From BJGV01 sp964196335 (lineage in GTDB: Bacteria > Pseudomonadota > Gammaproteobacteria > Burkholderiales > Nitrosomonadaceae): 64,000 nt of DNA. The DNA is taken from NCBI GenBank assembly GCA_965238155.1, contig OZ250175.1, positions 992,001-1,056,000 on the forward strand, written 5' to 3'. The notes beneath the pieces were generated by a model, which did no database searches, was not told the DNA's origin, and saw only the letters and a program-made list of their open reading frames with translations. A program made the translations under genes and the position numbers. Positions 54,327 to 62,059 of the stretch are shown here, piece after piece; the stretch's first letter is position 1; every line of letters starts with the position of its first letter.

Positions 54327-56702
54327 ATGGCAAAAGCAAAAACGCAAACTAGAAATCCAACTAAGGTAAAGGCAAAAAGTAAAAGTGTAGCTTCCTCGGC
54401 TACGCATACTAAGCCTCGTGTTACGAAAAATAAAACAAATACAAAAAAAGAAGTAAAGAGTATTTCTAAGAAATCGTTAAAAGCAGTGGTGAAAAAACAT
54501 TCCCGAAGTGCTGTGGTTGAGAAAAAAACCATAAAGAAAGCTACAAACAAATCAAGTAAGGCATCTGAAGTTACTAAAAGATCCACAAAAACTATTGCAA
54601 AGAAGCAGGCAGGAACAGTAGCCAAGAAATTTACTAGAGGAGACTCTGTAAAAAAATCAACAAAAGCAATTAAGGGTTCCATAAATAAAGAAATAGCGGT
54701 CAAAAAGACGTCAGTTAAGACATCTGCCAAGGTTGTAGAAATTGCAAAGGCAGTAATGGCAGCTAAAGAGTCAAACCCGACTACCAGGAAAATGAAGCTA
54801 AAGGCAGCAAGGGAGGCCAGAGCACAAGCTAAACAAGCTGAAAAATCCCTTCTTCCTCAGGATCTTGAGGCAAGGCGTAAGCGACTTAAAAGCTTGATTG
54901 TTCAAGGCAAGGAGCGTGGATTTCTAACTTATGCTGAAATCAATGATCATTTGCCAGATGATATGCAGGACGCCGAGCAGATAGAAGGGATTATCAGTAT
55001 GATTAATGACATGGGCATTTCTGTCCATGACGAGGCTCCTGATGTAGAAGCGATGCTGCTATCTGAGGCTACTCCTGCGGTAACTGATGAAGACGTTGTG
55101 GAAGAAGCAGAGGCAGCACTTTCTACTGTTGATTCAGAGTTTGGTCGAACCACTGATCCGGTACGTATGTATATGCGTGAAATGGGATCAGTAGAATTAC
55201 TTACCCGCGAGGGTGAAATAGAAATTGCAAAGCGTATTGAAGATGGATTAAAACACATGATCCAGGCAATTTCTGCATCCCCAACTACTATATCAGGTAT
55301 TCTTGAATTAGCTAATAAAGTTGCGCAAGATGAGATGCGCATCGATGAATTAGTTGATGGATTACTTGATCCTAATGCTCAGGAGATAGTTGGTGAGGAA
55401 ATTTCTGATGAAACATTAGTACAAGAATTGGATGCAGGAGATGGAGATGATGAAGATAGTGCTGCGATAGCAAGTGCCAACGCACTTAAATTAAAAATAA
55501 GTGCATTGGAGCGTTTTTCGGTTATTTATAGTGCGTACGCCGAAATGCAGAATATCATTAAGAAAAAAGGCTCATCAAGTAAGGCATATAAAGAAATACA
55601 GGAGCTTATAACTGCCGAACTAATGGCTATTCGTTTTTCAGCCAAAATGGTAGAGCGTCTTTGTGATGCTCAACGTGGGATGGTGGAAGAAGTTCGTAGG
55701 TATGAGCGCAAAATAATGGAGTTGACTGTACTTAAAGCAGGAATGCCACGTAATCATTTCATCAAGGTTTTTCCTGGCAATGAAGTCAATCTCGGCTGGG
55801 TAGGAGAGGAAATTGCAGCAGACAAGCCATATAGTCAGATTATGGCACGTTACCAACCGGCAATTATTGAACAGCAGCAGAATTTAACAGCATTAGAAAA
55901 GAAGGTTGGTATTCCAATTAAAGAGCTGAAGGCAATCAATCGCAGAATGTCTACAGGAGAAGCCAAGGCGCGTCGTGCTAAGCGTGAAATGACCGAAGCT
56001 AATTTACGTTTAGTTATTTCTATTGCTAAAAAATATACTAATCGTGGGTTGCAATTCCTGGATCTTATTCAGGAAGGAAATATTGGTCTCATGAAAGCAG
56101 TAGATAAATTTGAGTATCGTCGTGGTTACAAGTTTTCTACGTATGCTACATGGTGGATACGTCAGGCAATTACGCGTTCTATTGCTGATCAGGCACGTAC
56201 AATTAGAATTCCGGTTCACATGATTGAAACCATCAACAAAATGAATCGTATTTCTCGACAGATTTTGCAGGAGACTGGACAGGAACCAGAGCCTGCACTG
56301 CTTGCTTCAAAAATGGAGATGCCTGAGGAGAAGATTCGTAAAATTCTCAAAATTTCTAAAGAACCAATATCTATGGAAACACCTATCGGTGATGATGAAG
56401 ATTCTCACCTTGGTGATTTCATTGAGGATGCTGCTACCATGGCACCTGTAGATGCTGCGGTCTTCACCAGTTTAAGGGATGTTACTAAAGCTATACTAGA
56501 CTCGTTAACTCCGCGTGAAGCAAAAGTACTGCGAATGCGTTTTGGTATTGAAATGAATACTGACCATACACTGGAAGAGGTTGGTAAACAGTTTGATGTA
56601 ACACGTGAGCGTATTCGACAGATTGAAGCAAAAGCCCTCCGTAAGCTACGTCATCCTTCACGTTCTGAGCGCCTGCGTAGCCTTCTGGATACTGAGGATT
56701 AA
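54327..56702 (+). CDS. rpoD: RNA polymerase primary sigma factor RpoD (sigma-70), Lys-rich leader
   Basis: Start chosen at ATG 54327 (MAKAKTQTRN); a TTG 12 bases earlier is less likely. The 791-residue protein has sigma region 1.1 from about residue 185 (RGFLTYAEINDHLPDD), region 1.2 (DPVRMYMREMG), region 2 with RGYKFSTYATWWIRQAI, region 3 and region 4 (LTPREAKVLRMRFGI ... VTRERIRQIEAKALRKLRHPSR). The first ~180 residues are an extremely Lys/Ser/Thr/Ala-rich, histone-H1-like leader absent from E. coli RpoD. Such basic leaders occur in betaproteobacterial RpoD. It is the housekeeping sigma factor and ends just before a tRNA gene. Confidence 0.97.
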   Translation: MAKAKTQTRNPTKVKAKSKSVASSATHTKPRVTKNKTNTKKEVKSISKKSLKAVVKKHSRSAVVEKKTIKKATNKSSKASEVTKRSTKTIAKKQAGTVAKKFTRGDSVKKSTKAIKGSINKEIAVKKTSVKTSAKVVEIAKAVMAAKESNPTTRKMKLKAAREARAQAKQAEKSLLPQDLEARRKRLKSLIVQGKERGFLTYAEINDHLPDDMQDAEQIEGIISMINDMGISVHDEAPDVEAMLLSEATPAVTDEDVVEEAEAALSTVDSEFGRTTDPVRMYMREMGSVELLTREGEIEIAKRIEDGLKHMIQAISASPTTISGILELANKVAQDEMRIDELVDGLLDPNAQEIVGEEISDETLVQELDAGDGDDEDSAAIASANALKLKISALERFSVIYSAYAEMQNIIKKKGSSSKAYKEIQELITAELMAIRFSAKMVERLCDAQRGMVEEVRRYERKIMELTVLKAGMPRNHFIKVFPGNEVNLGWVGEEIAADKPYSQIMARYQPAIIEQQQNLTALEKKVGIPIKELKAINRRMSTGEAKARRAKREMTEANLRLVISIAKKYTNRGLQFLDLIQEGNIGLMKAVDKFEYRRGYKFSTYATWWIRQAITRSIADQARTIRIPVHMIETINKMNRISRQILQETGQEPEPALLASKMEMPEEKIRKILKISKEPISMETPIGDDEDSHLGDFIEDAATMAPVDAAVFTSLRDVTKAILDSLTPREAKVLRMRFGIEMNTDHTLEEVGKQFDVTRERIRQIEAKALRKLRHPSRSERLRSLLDTED

Positions 56703-56739
56703 TTGGCTTTAAATATTTTTAGTTCTGGTTTTTCTGATA

Positions 56740-56816
<77 letters not shown>

Positions 56817-56845
56817 TTTAAATCAAGTAGTTATATGTATTTCTC

Positions 56846-57820
56846 TTAACCATTACTCTTGTCCAGCCCCATTTTAGCCCCAATTCTTTTCCTGTCTGAC
56901 TCTTCTGACGCTTGTTTTAAATGCTCAGTTGACAAGTGTGCATAGCGTCCTGTCGTGGATAAATCACGATGCCCCAGCAGGTCACGTATCGTAGAAAGGT
57001 TCGCTTTAGATTGCGCCCACCACGAGGCCGCTGTATGTCGTAAATCATGAAATCTTACATACTCCATATTGGCCAGTGTCCGGGCTTCGTCAAAGTAATT
57101 TCTGAGAACGTTTCCCGTAATTTTTAATGGCAGGATTAACTCCGGCATATCTTTCGGCACAGGAACAAGCCTGGGGCGACCATTCTTTGAGTCTTCCACC
57201 ACAATACAATCATCAAAAATAGTGTCAGCTTTGAGTAACTCAGACTTTCTTAATCCGGTACGGGCTACCAATCGTATGGCAATCGATACTGTAGGATGGC
57301 GGCAATGGTCGGCGAGGGTGTCCACCTGGTCGGGTGTCAGATAAATATGACGGGCTATCTCTCCTCTGAGCATCTTGATTTTTTGTCCCAGAGGTTTATT
57401 TATCCAGTCCCATTGTTCATAAGCCAGATTCGCAATTCTTCTTAGTACCGCCAGTCTACGGTTTATAGTTGCCGGTTTAAGACTGTTTTTTATCCCGTCA
57501 GATTTTATTTTCTCGGCTGCATTAACAATGGAGGTTAGAGGAGTATCGGTTATGAATGGTTCTAATGCTCTGACTTTTGAGAGTATATTTTTATAGCTTT
57601 TTAACGTAGATGCTTCGCCTTGCAGCCATTTGGCCAGAGCATCTTCAATAGAATATTTTTTCTTTCTTCCAACCTGGCCGGCAACAATTTCACGCCTTAT
57701 CCTGGCTTCGTAATCTAGTGCGTCTTGCCTCGTAGCAGACGGTCTAAGACTTCTTTCGATCCTTTTGCCGCTCTCTTGAATACGGATTCTCCAGATATTT
57801 CCACGCTTTCTGACGGACAT
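56846..57820 (-). CDS. int: Phage tyrosine integrase
   Basis: A 324-residue tyrosine recombinase. Catalytic residues are readable: Arg191 (RTGLRKSELL), His258 and Arg261 (FHDLRHTAAS), His284 (LLGHRDLS) and Tyr293 (TTGRYAHL). The N-terminus MSVRKRGNIWRIRI is the arm-type DNA-binding part of phage integrases. It catalyses insertion and excision at the tRNA gene, whose end is 30 bp away. It overlaps the upstream excisionase-like gene by ~106 bp and closes the leftward operon. Confidence 0.94.
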   Translation of the reverse strand: MSVRKRGNIWRIRIQESGKRIERSLRPSATRQDALDYEARIRREIVAGQVGRKKKYSIEDALAKWLQGEASTLKSYKNILSKVRALEPFITDTPLTSIVNAAEKIKSDGIKNSLKPATINRRLAVLRRIANLAYEQWDWINKPLGQKIKMLRGEIARHIYLTPDQVDTLADHCRHPTVSIAIRLVARTGLRKSELLKADTIFDDCIVVEDSKNGRPRLVPVPKDMPELILPLKITGNVLRNYFDEARTLANMEYVRFHDLRHTAASWWAQSKANLSTIRDLLGHRDLSTTGRYAHLSTEHLKQASEESDRKRIGAKMGLDKSNG

Positions 57821-58014
57821 AGAGTCCCCTTGGTTTTAATCATTAGATTGCAGAGAATGAATTTGTTAACAATTGATTCAGGGATCAGCACTCTACCACG
57901 AACGCGACAAATGGCAATTTCACCTCTGTTAATAATACGATCAAGCGAAGTTCTGGATACTCCGATACGTTTTGCGGCTTGCTTAATATCGAGATTCTGC
58001 TCATTAGAAGCCAT
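57715..58014 (-). CDS. Small HTH protein, probable excisionase
   Basis: Start at ATG 58014 (a GTG one codon earlier is possible), overlapping the upstream stop as TGATG. The 99-residue product has a MerR/Xis-like helix-turn-helix near residues 10-40: LDIKQAAKRIGVSRTSLDRIINRGEI followed by a wing CRVRGRVLIPESIV. Such proteins act as recombination directionality factors or regulators, and this one sits directly before the integrase. The C-terminal 35 residues, coded in the overlap with int, are basic. Excisionase function is inferred from position and fold. Confidence 0.7.
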   Translation of the reverse strand: MASNEQNLDIKQAAKRIGVSRTSLDRIINRGEIAICRVRGRVLIPESIVNKFILCNLMIKTKGTLCPSESVEISGESVFKRAAKGSKEVLDRLLRGKTH

Positions 58015-58199
58015 CACCCCTCCATTTCCACGATTGCCGCAGCCATTCCATTCTTCATCCGTGCAATGGTTTTCAGCAGGCTGTCCATTCTTTTGTACCC
58101 CTGCCCCTGCCCGATGATTTCATTATTTCCTGAGACGATAGCAAAATACCATTTACCGTCTGCCGCAGATTTATGAATGCGTACTCTGAGTGCTTTCAT
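58014..58199 (-). CDS. DUF1508-like small protein
   Basis: A 61-residue protein with pattern GKWYFAIVSGNNEIIGQGQGYKRMDSLLKTIARMKNG, resembling one copy of the YegP/DUF1508 repeat (aromatic strand, then NGEII, then GY-K, then a helix). The role in phage is unknown. It overlaps the downstream HTH gene by 1 bp and starts 2 bp after the preceding small gene. Confidence 0.6.
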   Translation of the reverse strand: MKALRVRIHKSAADGKWYFAIVSGNNEIIGQGQGYKRMDSLLKTIARMKNGMAAAIVEMEG

Positions 58200-58201
58200 C
58201 T

Positions 58202-58300
58202 TCAGTCCTCAATCAAAAATAAACAAATCAATATCACAACAATAATCACAATCAGGCTCCGGTAAAATTTATTGTCATGCTCTGTGCGTTGCCTGCGCAT
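58202..58300 (-). CDS. 32-residue membrane peptide
   Basis: A very small frame: MRRQRTEHDNKFYRSL followed by a hydrophobic helix of about 14 residues (IVIIVVILICLFLI) and a short acidic end, then TGA. It starts 2 bp after the ssb stop and ends 2 bp before the next gene, exactly filling the gap between two genes. A single N-in helix with positive N-terminus is predicted. The tight packing and the sensible helix argue that it is translated. No function can be assigned. Confidence 0.6.
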   Translation of the reverse strand: MRRQRTEHDNKFYRSLIVIIVVILICLFLIED

Positions 58301-58302
58301 GA

Positions 58303-58722
58303 TTACCAGGGGATGTCGTCATCCATGTTCGTAAAATCACCCTTCGTATTTTCCTCTGTCTTTTTTTCTTCCGGTGCGCTATCTTCATTTTTAGCACTGT
58401 CCAGCATCCTCATTTCTTTTGCAATAATTTCTGTGGTGTAGCGTTCAATGCCGTTTTTATCTGTCCACTTACGCGTTTGCAACCTGCCCTCTACGTAGAT
58501 CTGAGAACCTTTTTTTAAATACTGCCCCACAATTTCCGCCGTCCTGCCGTAAAACGTTGCACGATGCCATTCTGTCCGCTCCTGTTTCGCCCCCGATTTA
58601 TCTTTCCAGGTTTCGGTGGTGGCTAATGTGATGTTAGCTACCGCATCGCCGTTTTGTAGTTGACGAACCTCCGGGTCTTTGCCAAGGTGGCCTATCAATA
58701 TGGCCTTATTTATTGACGCCAT
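58303..58722 (-). CDS. ssb: Phage single-stranded DNA-binding protein
   Basis: A 139-residue SSB: MASINKAILIGHLGKDPEVR, TTETWKDKSGAKQERTEWHRATFYGRTAEIVGQYLKKGSQIYVEGRLQTRKW make the OB fold. The linker is short, and the C-terminal tip is MDDDIPW, in which the usual final Phe is Trp; the tip normally recruits partner proteins. It follows the nuclease gene by 1 bp, so the recombination genes are translated together. Confidence 0.94.
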   Translation of the reverse strand: MASINKAILIGHLGKDPEVRQLQNGDAVANITLATTETWKDKSGAKQERTEWHRATFYGRTAEIVGQYLKKGSQIYVEGRLQTRKWTDKNGIERYTTEIIAKEMRMLDSAKNEDSAPEEKKTEENTKGDFTNMDDDIPW

Positions 58723-58723
58723 T

Positions 58724-59323
58724 TTAATTTCCTCCTGCTGCGGTTTCGGTTTCCCGAACTAAATACTTATGTGCAAACTCTGCATACTCATCTAACGTAC
58801 GCTGTACATCGCTTTGCAGAGATTTGTATCGATAAAAAGTAATCGGATTAAACTCTTTCACATAATTAATTTTAGTTTTTAGATCGGTATATCGGATAAA
58901 AACATTGTAGGTAAATTTGTCCGCATCAAAAATAGAAAGATACGCCCGCCATTGAAACGCATTCGTGTACGCTTCCGGATTAAATCTTTTGGATAATTTG
59001 TGATCAAAAATAGTGTTGCCGTACATCGCATCCACTTTTCCGACTAAAGTTATTTCACCAAATTGTTTCTCTGCTTTGAGTTCCCGGATATCCGGCAAAG
59101 CCAGCTCTGCATCCAGCTCAAAATCAAACCGGAATCCATCCTGCGTAACAGAGTGAAACGAACGTGGAACGGCGTTTTCTAATACAGAATGAAAAGCTGT
59201 CCCCGCCAGCATCGCTTCCGTCGGTGCTTCTTCCCTGCGTAACCGGGCCAGCAACGATTTTAAAGTCATATCGCTTTTCAGATAATACAGGTACTGATCA
59301 ACATCGGAGACCGACACCCTCAT
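58724..59323 (-). CDS. PD-(D/E)XK nuclease, RecB-like (phage recombination)
   Basis: A 199-residue nuclease-fold protein. Motif residues are visible: GTAFHSVLE with His45 and Glu49, GKVDAMY with Asp98, IFDHKLS with Asp107 and Lys109, and QWRAYL with Gln124. This is the RecB/exonuclease type. Placed between a Sak4-like ATPase and SSB, it could resect phage DNA ends for annealing. Its start overlaps the ATPase stop by 4 bp (ATGA). Confidence 0.8.
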   Translation of the reverse strand: MRVSVSDVDQYLYYLKSDMTLKSLLARLRREEAPTEAMLAGTAFHSVLENAVPRSFHSVTQDGFRFDFELDAELALPDIRELKAEKQFGEITLVGKVDAMYGNTIFDHKLSKRFNPEAYTNAFQWRAYLSIFDADKFTYNVFIRYTDLKTKINYVKEFNPITFYRYKSLQSDVQRTLDEYAEFAHKYLVRETETAAGGN

Positions 59324-60219
59324 GCCGCCACCTCTTCTTGTCGCTCCTCAAACGCTTTAAATTCCTTGTTCCACGTGAACCCCTTTTCTTTCGCCGCAGC
59401 CATCAGCAGAGCTTTATCTTTCGGTTGCGAACCCGACATTGTCTTTGTCATTTCTGTAAACTGGACAGACGTTTCCAACGCGTTAATGCGCACGCGCAAT
59501 TCGTTCAGCCTCGCCTGCTCAATCACCTGCTCTTCCGTGGCGGCGTTCAGTGATGTTTTAATCTGCCCAATTATTTTTTTCAGACACTCCGGATCGGTGT
59601 CGGTATCGGGAATTTTTATAATCTCCAGGTTACCCGGGTTTTTGCCGAACTGCGTACCGGTGGGGCTGAAATTCAGCATACGGTCGTTGCCGCGGATAAA
59701 CATCCGGCCCATCGCATCTGCAGATTTATACACTTCGTTCTTCGAGGAACCCTGCATATCCAGCCGCTCAATTAAATCGTCTCCGTCCCGCTCTTCTGAA
59801 GAGTGGGCAATCAGCACTACATCTTTGCCAAAGGAACGCAGGTTTTTAAGCCAGGCAGCAAAATCCGATTTGAGTTGCCCATAGCCCTGCAACGTCAGAG
59901 CGCCACCTCTGCCCATCTTCGGGTTGCGCGCAATAATGTCAGCCGATAACGCATCCAGACATCGCCCGGCCGTGTCAACAATAATGGTGTGATACTTTTC
60001 CAGATCGGCAGAATCAATAGCGGTCACATCCGACCAGTTATCAATCACTACCGTATCTTTGCGCCCCTTCGCCCGATACGCCCCTTTATCAAAATCCAGC
60101 ATCAGCGGTGTGTCGCATGAAAAACCCAGCGTGCTTTTACCGCATCCGGGCGAGCCGTACAAAGCAACAACAATTTGTTTCACCGGCATCAGTTCAAATG
60201 ATTTGGTAATTTTTAGCAT
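59320..60219 (-). CDS. Sak4-like RecA-fold ATPase (AAA_24 type)
   Basis: A 299-residue phage nucleotide-binding protein: Walker A GSPGCGKST (22-30), Walker B HTIIVDTAGR with Asp82, and a sensor-like VVLIAHSSEE segment near residue 142. This resembles the Sak4/AAA_24 family, reported to act as single-strand annealing or strand-exchange proteins. The C-terminal ~70 residues are helical and Lys/Glu-rich. The adjacent nuclease and SSB genes support a recombination role. It overlaps the preceding small gene by 7 bp. Confidence 0.82.
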   Translation of the reverse strand: MLKITKSFELMPVKQIVVALYGSPGCGKSTLGFSCDTPLMLDFDKGAYRAKGRKDTVVIDNWSDVTAIDSADLEKYHTIIVDTAGRCLDALSADIIARNPKMGRGGALTLQGYGQLKSDFAAWLKNLRSFGKDVVLIAHSSEERDGDDLIERLDMQGSSKNEVYKSADAMGRMFIRGNDRMLNFSPTGTQFGKNPGNLEIIKIPDTDTDPECLKKIIGQIKTSLNAATEEQVIEQARLNELRVRINALETSVQFTEMTKTMSGSQPKDKALLMAAAKEKGFTWNKEFKAFEERQEEVAA

Positions 60220-60407
60220 GAGACCTCCTTTTCTTTTTTCACTTCAATTGGGTGTCGTCCCAGCTCGGCCGTTAACGGCAATGTGGACTGGGATAGTTTA
60301 GTCATGATGCGCAAGGCTCCCGCCGGCATGTGGTTCACATTCTCCAGCAGATAATCATGTGCCATCTCCATGGCAACAACAGCTTCGTTGATATCGTTGG
60401 TGTTCAT
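60213..60407 (-). CDS. Small phage protein, unknown
   Basis: Start chosen at ATG 60407 (MNTNDINEAVV), which has AAAGGAG just upstream. The 64-residue product is acidic at the start (NEAVVAMEMAHDYLLEN) and basic at the end (EVKKEKEVSC), probably helical, with no membrane segment. It is not recognised. It belongs to the leftward operon by spacing (11 bp gap upstream, overlap downstream). Confidence 0.6.
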   Translation of the reverse strand: MNTNDINEAVVAMEMAHDYLLENVNHMPAGALRIMTKLSQSTLPLTAELGRHPIEVKKEKEVSC

Positions 60408-60418
60408 ATTGCCTCCTT

Positions 60419-60646
60419 TTATTGTCCGGCTTCCGCCACCGCGTCTGCGTCCGCTTCCATTTCTTCCTCTTTGTCCCGCACCAGTGCACAAATCTCACTT
60501 GCCCCCTGATCCTTAATCAGAGTCGGTAAAATTAACTGAAAATTCGCTATGCACGCTTTTTCATACGCTGCTTTTTCAGCCAGACTCTCTTTGTAGAGCT
60601 GTATATTCCTCTTCACACTCATTGCGTTGATTACGTAGTCAGTCAT
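60419..60646 (-). CDS. Small phage protein, unknown, acidic tail
   Basis: Start chosen at ATG 60646 (MTDYVINAMSV), overlapping the end of the Ala/Trp-repeat gene by 8 bp; a longer frame upstream is only the other-frame reading of the DNA repeat. The 75-residue product is helical (KRNIQLYKESLAEKAAYEKA), with a C-terminal acidic stretch DKEEEMEADADAVAEAGQ. It is not recognised. Position suggests an early lytic or recombination accessory role. Confidence 0.55.
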   Translation of the reverse strand: MTDYVINAMSVKRNIQLYKESLAEKAAYEKACIANFQLILPTLIKDQGASEICALVRDKEEEMEADADAVAEAGQ

Positions 60647-61136
60647 TAACGACTCTGAGAAATTCTTTTTTTTGAATATCTCGCATAGCAGCCCACGCAG
60701 CAGCCCACGCAGCAGCCCACGCAGCAGCCCACGCAGCAGCCCACGCAGCAGCCCCCGCAGCAGCCCACGCAGCAGCCCCCGCAGCATCCCCCGCAGCAGC
60801 CCACGCAGCATCCCACGCAGCAGCCAATTCATTTTCTGACGCTTCTCCGTTTGCAAATTTTTCAGCTACATTCAGAGCATTTAAACTTCTTTCATCAGTC
60901 AGTAAATGTTGCACCTGCCGCGCGCACCAAACCGCAAACAATCTCCATTCCTTGTCATAGCCAGGCTCTGCCCGGAAGCACCATAGCGCATCGTCCAGTC
61001 CGTTACTCTCAACGATTACAGAATAGCTGAGCGTCTCATCATCGCCTGTGTTTTTACCCAGATGAGCGAGTAATTTTTTCCAACCCCCCGGGCAGGGTTT
61101 GTGTGCTTTAATTCTGTTTAAAGTTGTCGTTAACAT
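60639..61136 (-). CDS. Early phage protein with Ala-Ala-Trp-Ala repeats
   Basis: A 165-residue protein. Residues 1-~100 form an ordinary domain (KLLAHLG ... LWCFRAEPGYDKEWRLFAVWCARQVQHLL) of unknown family. Residues ~104-151 are tetrapeptides A-A-(W/G)-(A/D) repeated about 12 times, coded by a 12-bp DNA repeat, and the last 14 residues are MRDIQKKEFLRVVND. Ala/Trp-rich tails like this recur in phage early proteins, so the frame is thought real. It overlaps neighbours by 1 bp (start) and 8 bp (end). Confidence 0.72.
   Translation of the reverse strand: MLTTTLNRIKAHKPCPGGWKKLLAHLGKNTGDDETLSYSVIVESNGLDDALWCFRAEPGYDKEWRLFAVWCARQVQHLLTDERSLNALNVAEKFANGEASENELAAAWDAAWAAAGDAAGAAAWAAAGAAAWAAAWAAAWAAAWAAAWAAMRDIQKKEFLRVVND
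60684..60825. repeat. 12-bp tandem repeat array inside a phage gene
   Basis: About 11 units of CAGCAGCCCACG (plus strand), with variants CAGCAGCCCCCG and CAGCATCCCACG, packed without spacers. It codes the A-A-W-A repeats on the minus strand. The regular unit length in multiples of three allows unit gain or loss without frameshift. Confidence 0.9.
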
Positions 61137-61342
61137 TATTTCTCCTGTTCTCTCAGCAGCGCCGCCGACTCGCTGACAGCTTCGCGAATGGTGGGGGCAA
61201 AATCACAACCGTACCATTTCTTCCCCTGTCCCTTGCGGACGCTGAGAGAGTAATAAGGTCGCATCGCGGACGGAGTAAGCGGTGTGTAATAGAGTAAGGA
61301 CATATGCTTCTCCAGAAAATCCAGTATCTCGGTGTCGGTCAT
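61136..61342 (-). CDS. First gene of the leftward phage operon, unknown
   Basis: Start chosen at ATG 61342 (MTDTEILDFLEKHM), preceded by AAAAGGAAA; an ATG at 61381 in the same frame lies exactly where transcription should begin and could give a leaderless longer form. The 68-residue product ends AVSESAALLREQEK. It contains WYGCDFAPTIREAV, a pattern seen in small phage early proteins, but no family is recognised. It overlaps the next gene by 1 bp (TAATG). Confidence 0.62.
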   Translation of the reverse strand: MTDTEILDFLEKHMSLLYYTPLTPSAMRPYYSLSVRKGQGKKWYGCDFAPTIREAVSESAALLREQEK

Positions 61343-61387
61343 AGTTTTTCCTTTTCTGGCTAAGGTGAGTGGGGTAGGCATGGGGAG

Positions 61388-61439
61388 ATTTTACCAAACG
61401 GTAATTTATTTGTCAATACCATACGGTAATTTTTATGCT
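61388..61439. promoter_or_regulatory. Operator-promoter module A (leftward phage promoter)
   Basis: Two palindromes, TTACC-aaac-GGTAA (61391-61404) and TACC-atac-GGTA (61417-61428), have centres 25 bp apart. Between them on the minus strand is TTGACA (61416-61411), then 17 bp to TAAAAT (61393-61388), a near-ideal promoter for the leftward operon. On the plus strand TTGTCA (61410-61415) and TATGCT (61434-61439) at 18 bp form a weaker divergent promoter toward the DUF2513 gene. Repressor binding to the palindromes would cover both. Confidence 0.8.
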
Positions 61440-61583
61440 ATCCTCTCCCAAATAATTAAAAATAAATCAGAGGGAAGAGAGAAAAACTATGAAGTGCGGA
61501 GAAAAGGAACGGATATGAGGAACTATGAAGGGTGGAAGCAATTCGGTATCATCGGGGATATTTCCTTTCTGGAGAATTCTGCT

Positions 61584-61958
61584 ATGCAAAATGATACCGA
61601 TCTGATGCGAAAGATACTGGCCGCAATTTATGATCGCACCGATTTGAAGTCTAAGCCCGTTACGATAGAAGGCTATGACGCTATTCTGGTGGCGAGGCAC
61701 GTGGAACGACTTTATAACGATGGTTTTATTGACGGGGCAGTTCACGCAGCGGTAGCCAACCCGTACAAGCTGATCCTTCCCAGAGATTTAACCAGTGACG
61801 GACATGAGCTTCTGGGGGCACTGGAAAATGAGGAAGTATGGAATCAGGTTAAGTCCGCTATCACGCTCAGACAGCTTGGGAGTATGCCCTTGCGTACACT
61901 TGCAAAAATAGCGGACGATCTGCTGGAAAAATACCTGCGGGCAAAGGTGGGGCTGTAG
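61584..61958 (+). CDS. DUF2513-like phage protein
   Basis: Start at ATG 61584 (MQNDTDLMRKILAAI) fits the family N-terminus and has GGAG 9 bases upstream; ATG 61515 with AAGGA upstream would add 23 residues. The 124-residue product shows the DUF2513 pattern: DLMRKILAAI, then HVERLYNDGFIDGA, then LTSDGHELLGALENEEVWNQVK, then PLRTLAKIADDLLEKYL, a winged-helix-like arrangement. Function is unknown. It is the only plus-strand gene of the regulatory block and is transcribed divergently from the leftward operon. Confidence 0.75.
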   Translation: MQNDTDLMRKILAAIYDRTDLKSKPVTIEGYDAILVARHVERLYNDGFIDGAVHAAVANPYKLILPRDLTSDGHELLGALENEEVWNQVKSAITLRQLGSMPLRTLAKIADDLLEKYLRAKVGL

Positions 61959-62059
61959 GAATTGAAACAGGAAATATTAAACCCAACCAAAACCTTTCGG
62001 AATGTTCACCTTCGGGGGGTCAGAGTCCTGATAATTAACAACACTGCCCTTCGCATCTG

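Noticed and set aside
54302..54730. 142-codon minus-strand frame rich in Phe and Val opposite the rpoD leader
   Set aside because: It is the antisense of Lys-rich codons (AAA/AAG give TTT/CTT), so the hydrophobic look is an artefact.
60684..60825. Possible CRISPR array
   Set aside because: Units are 12 bp, directly joined, without spacers, and lie inside a coding frame; no cas genes nearby.
60647..60856. Long upstream extension reading LLRG repeats before the 75-residue phage protein
   Set aside because: It is the other-frame reading of the 12-bp repeat array; the normal ATG at 60646 fits the operon overlap better.
61332..61583. N-terminal extension of the DUF2513-like gene back to 61332
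   Set aside because: It would run through the leftward promoter and both operators; the family pattern begins at 61584.
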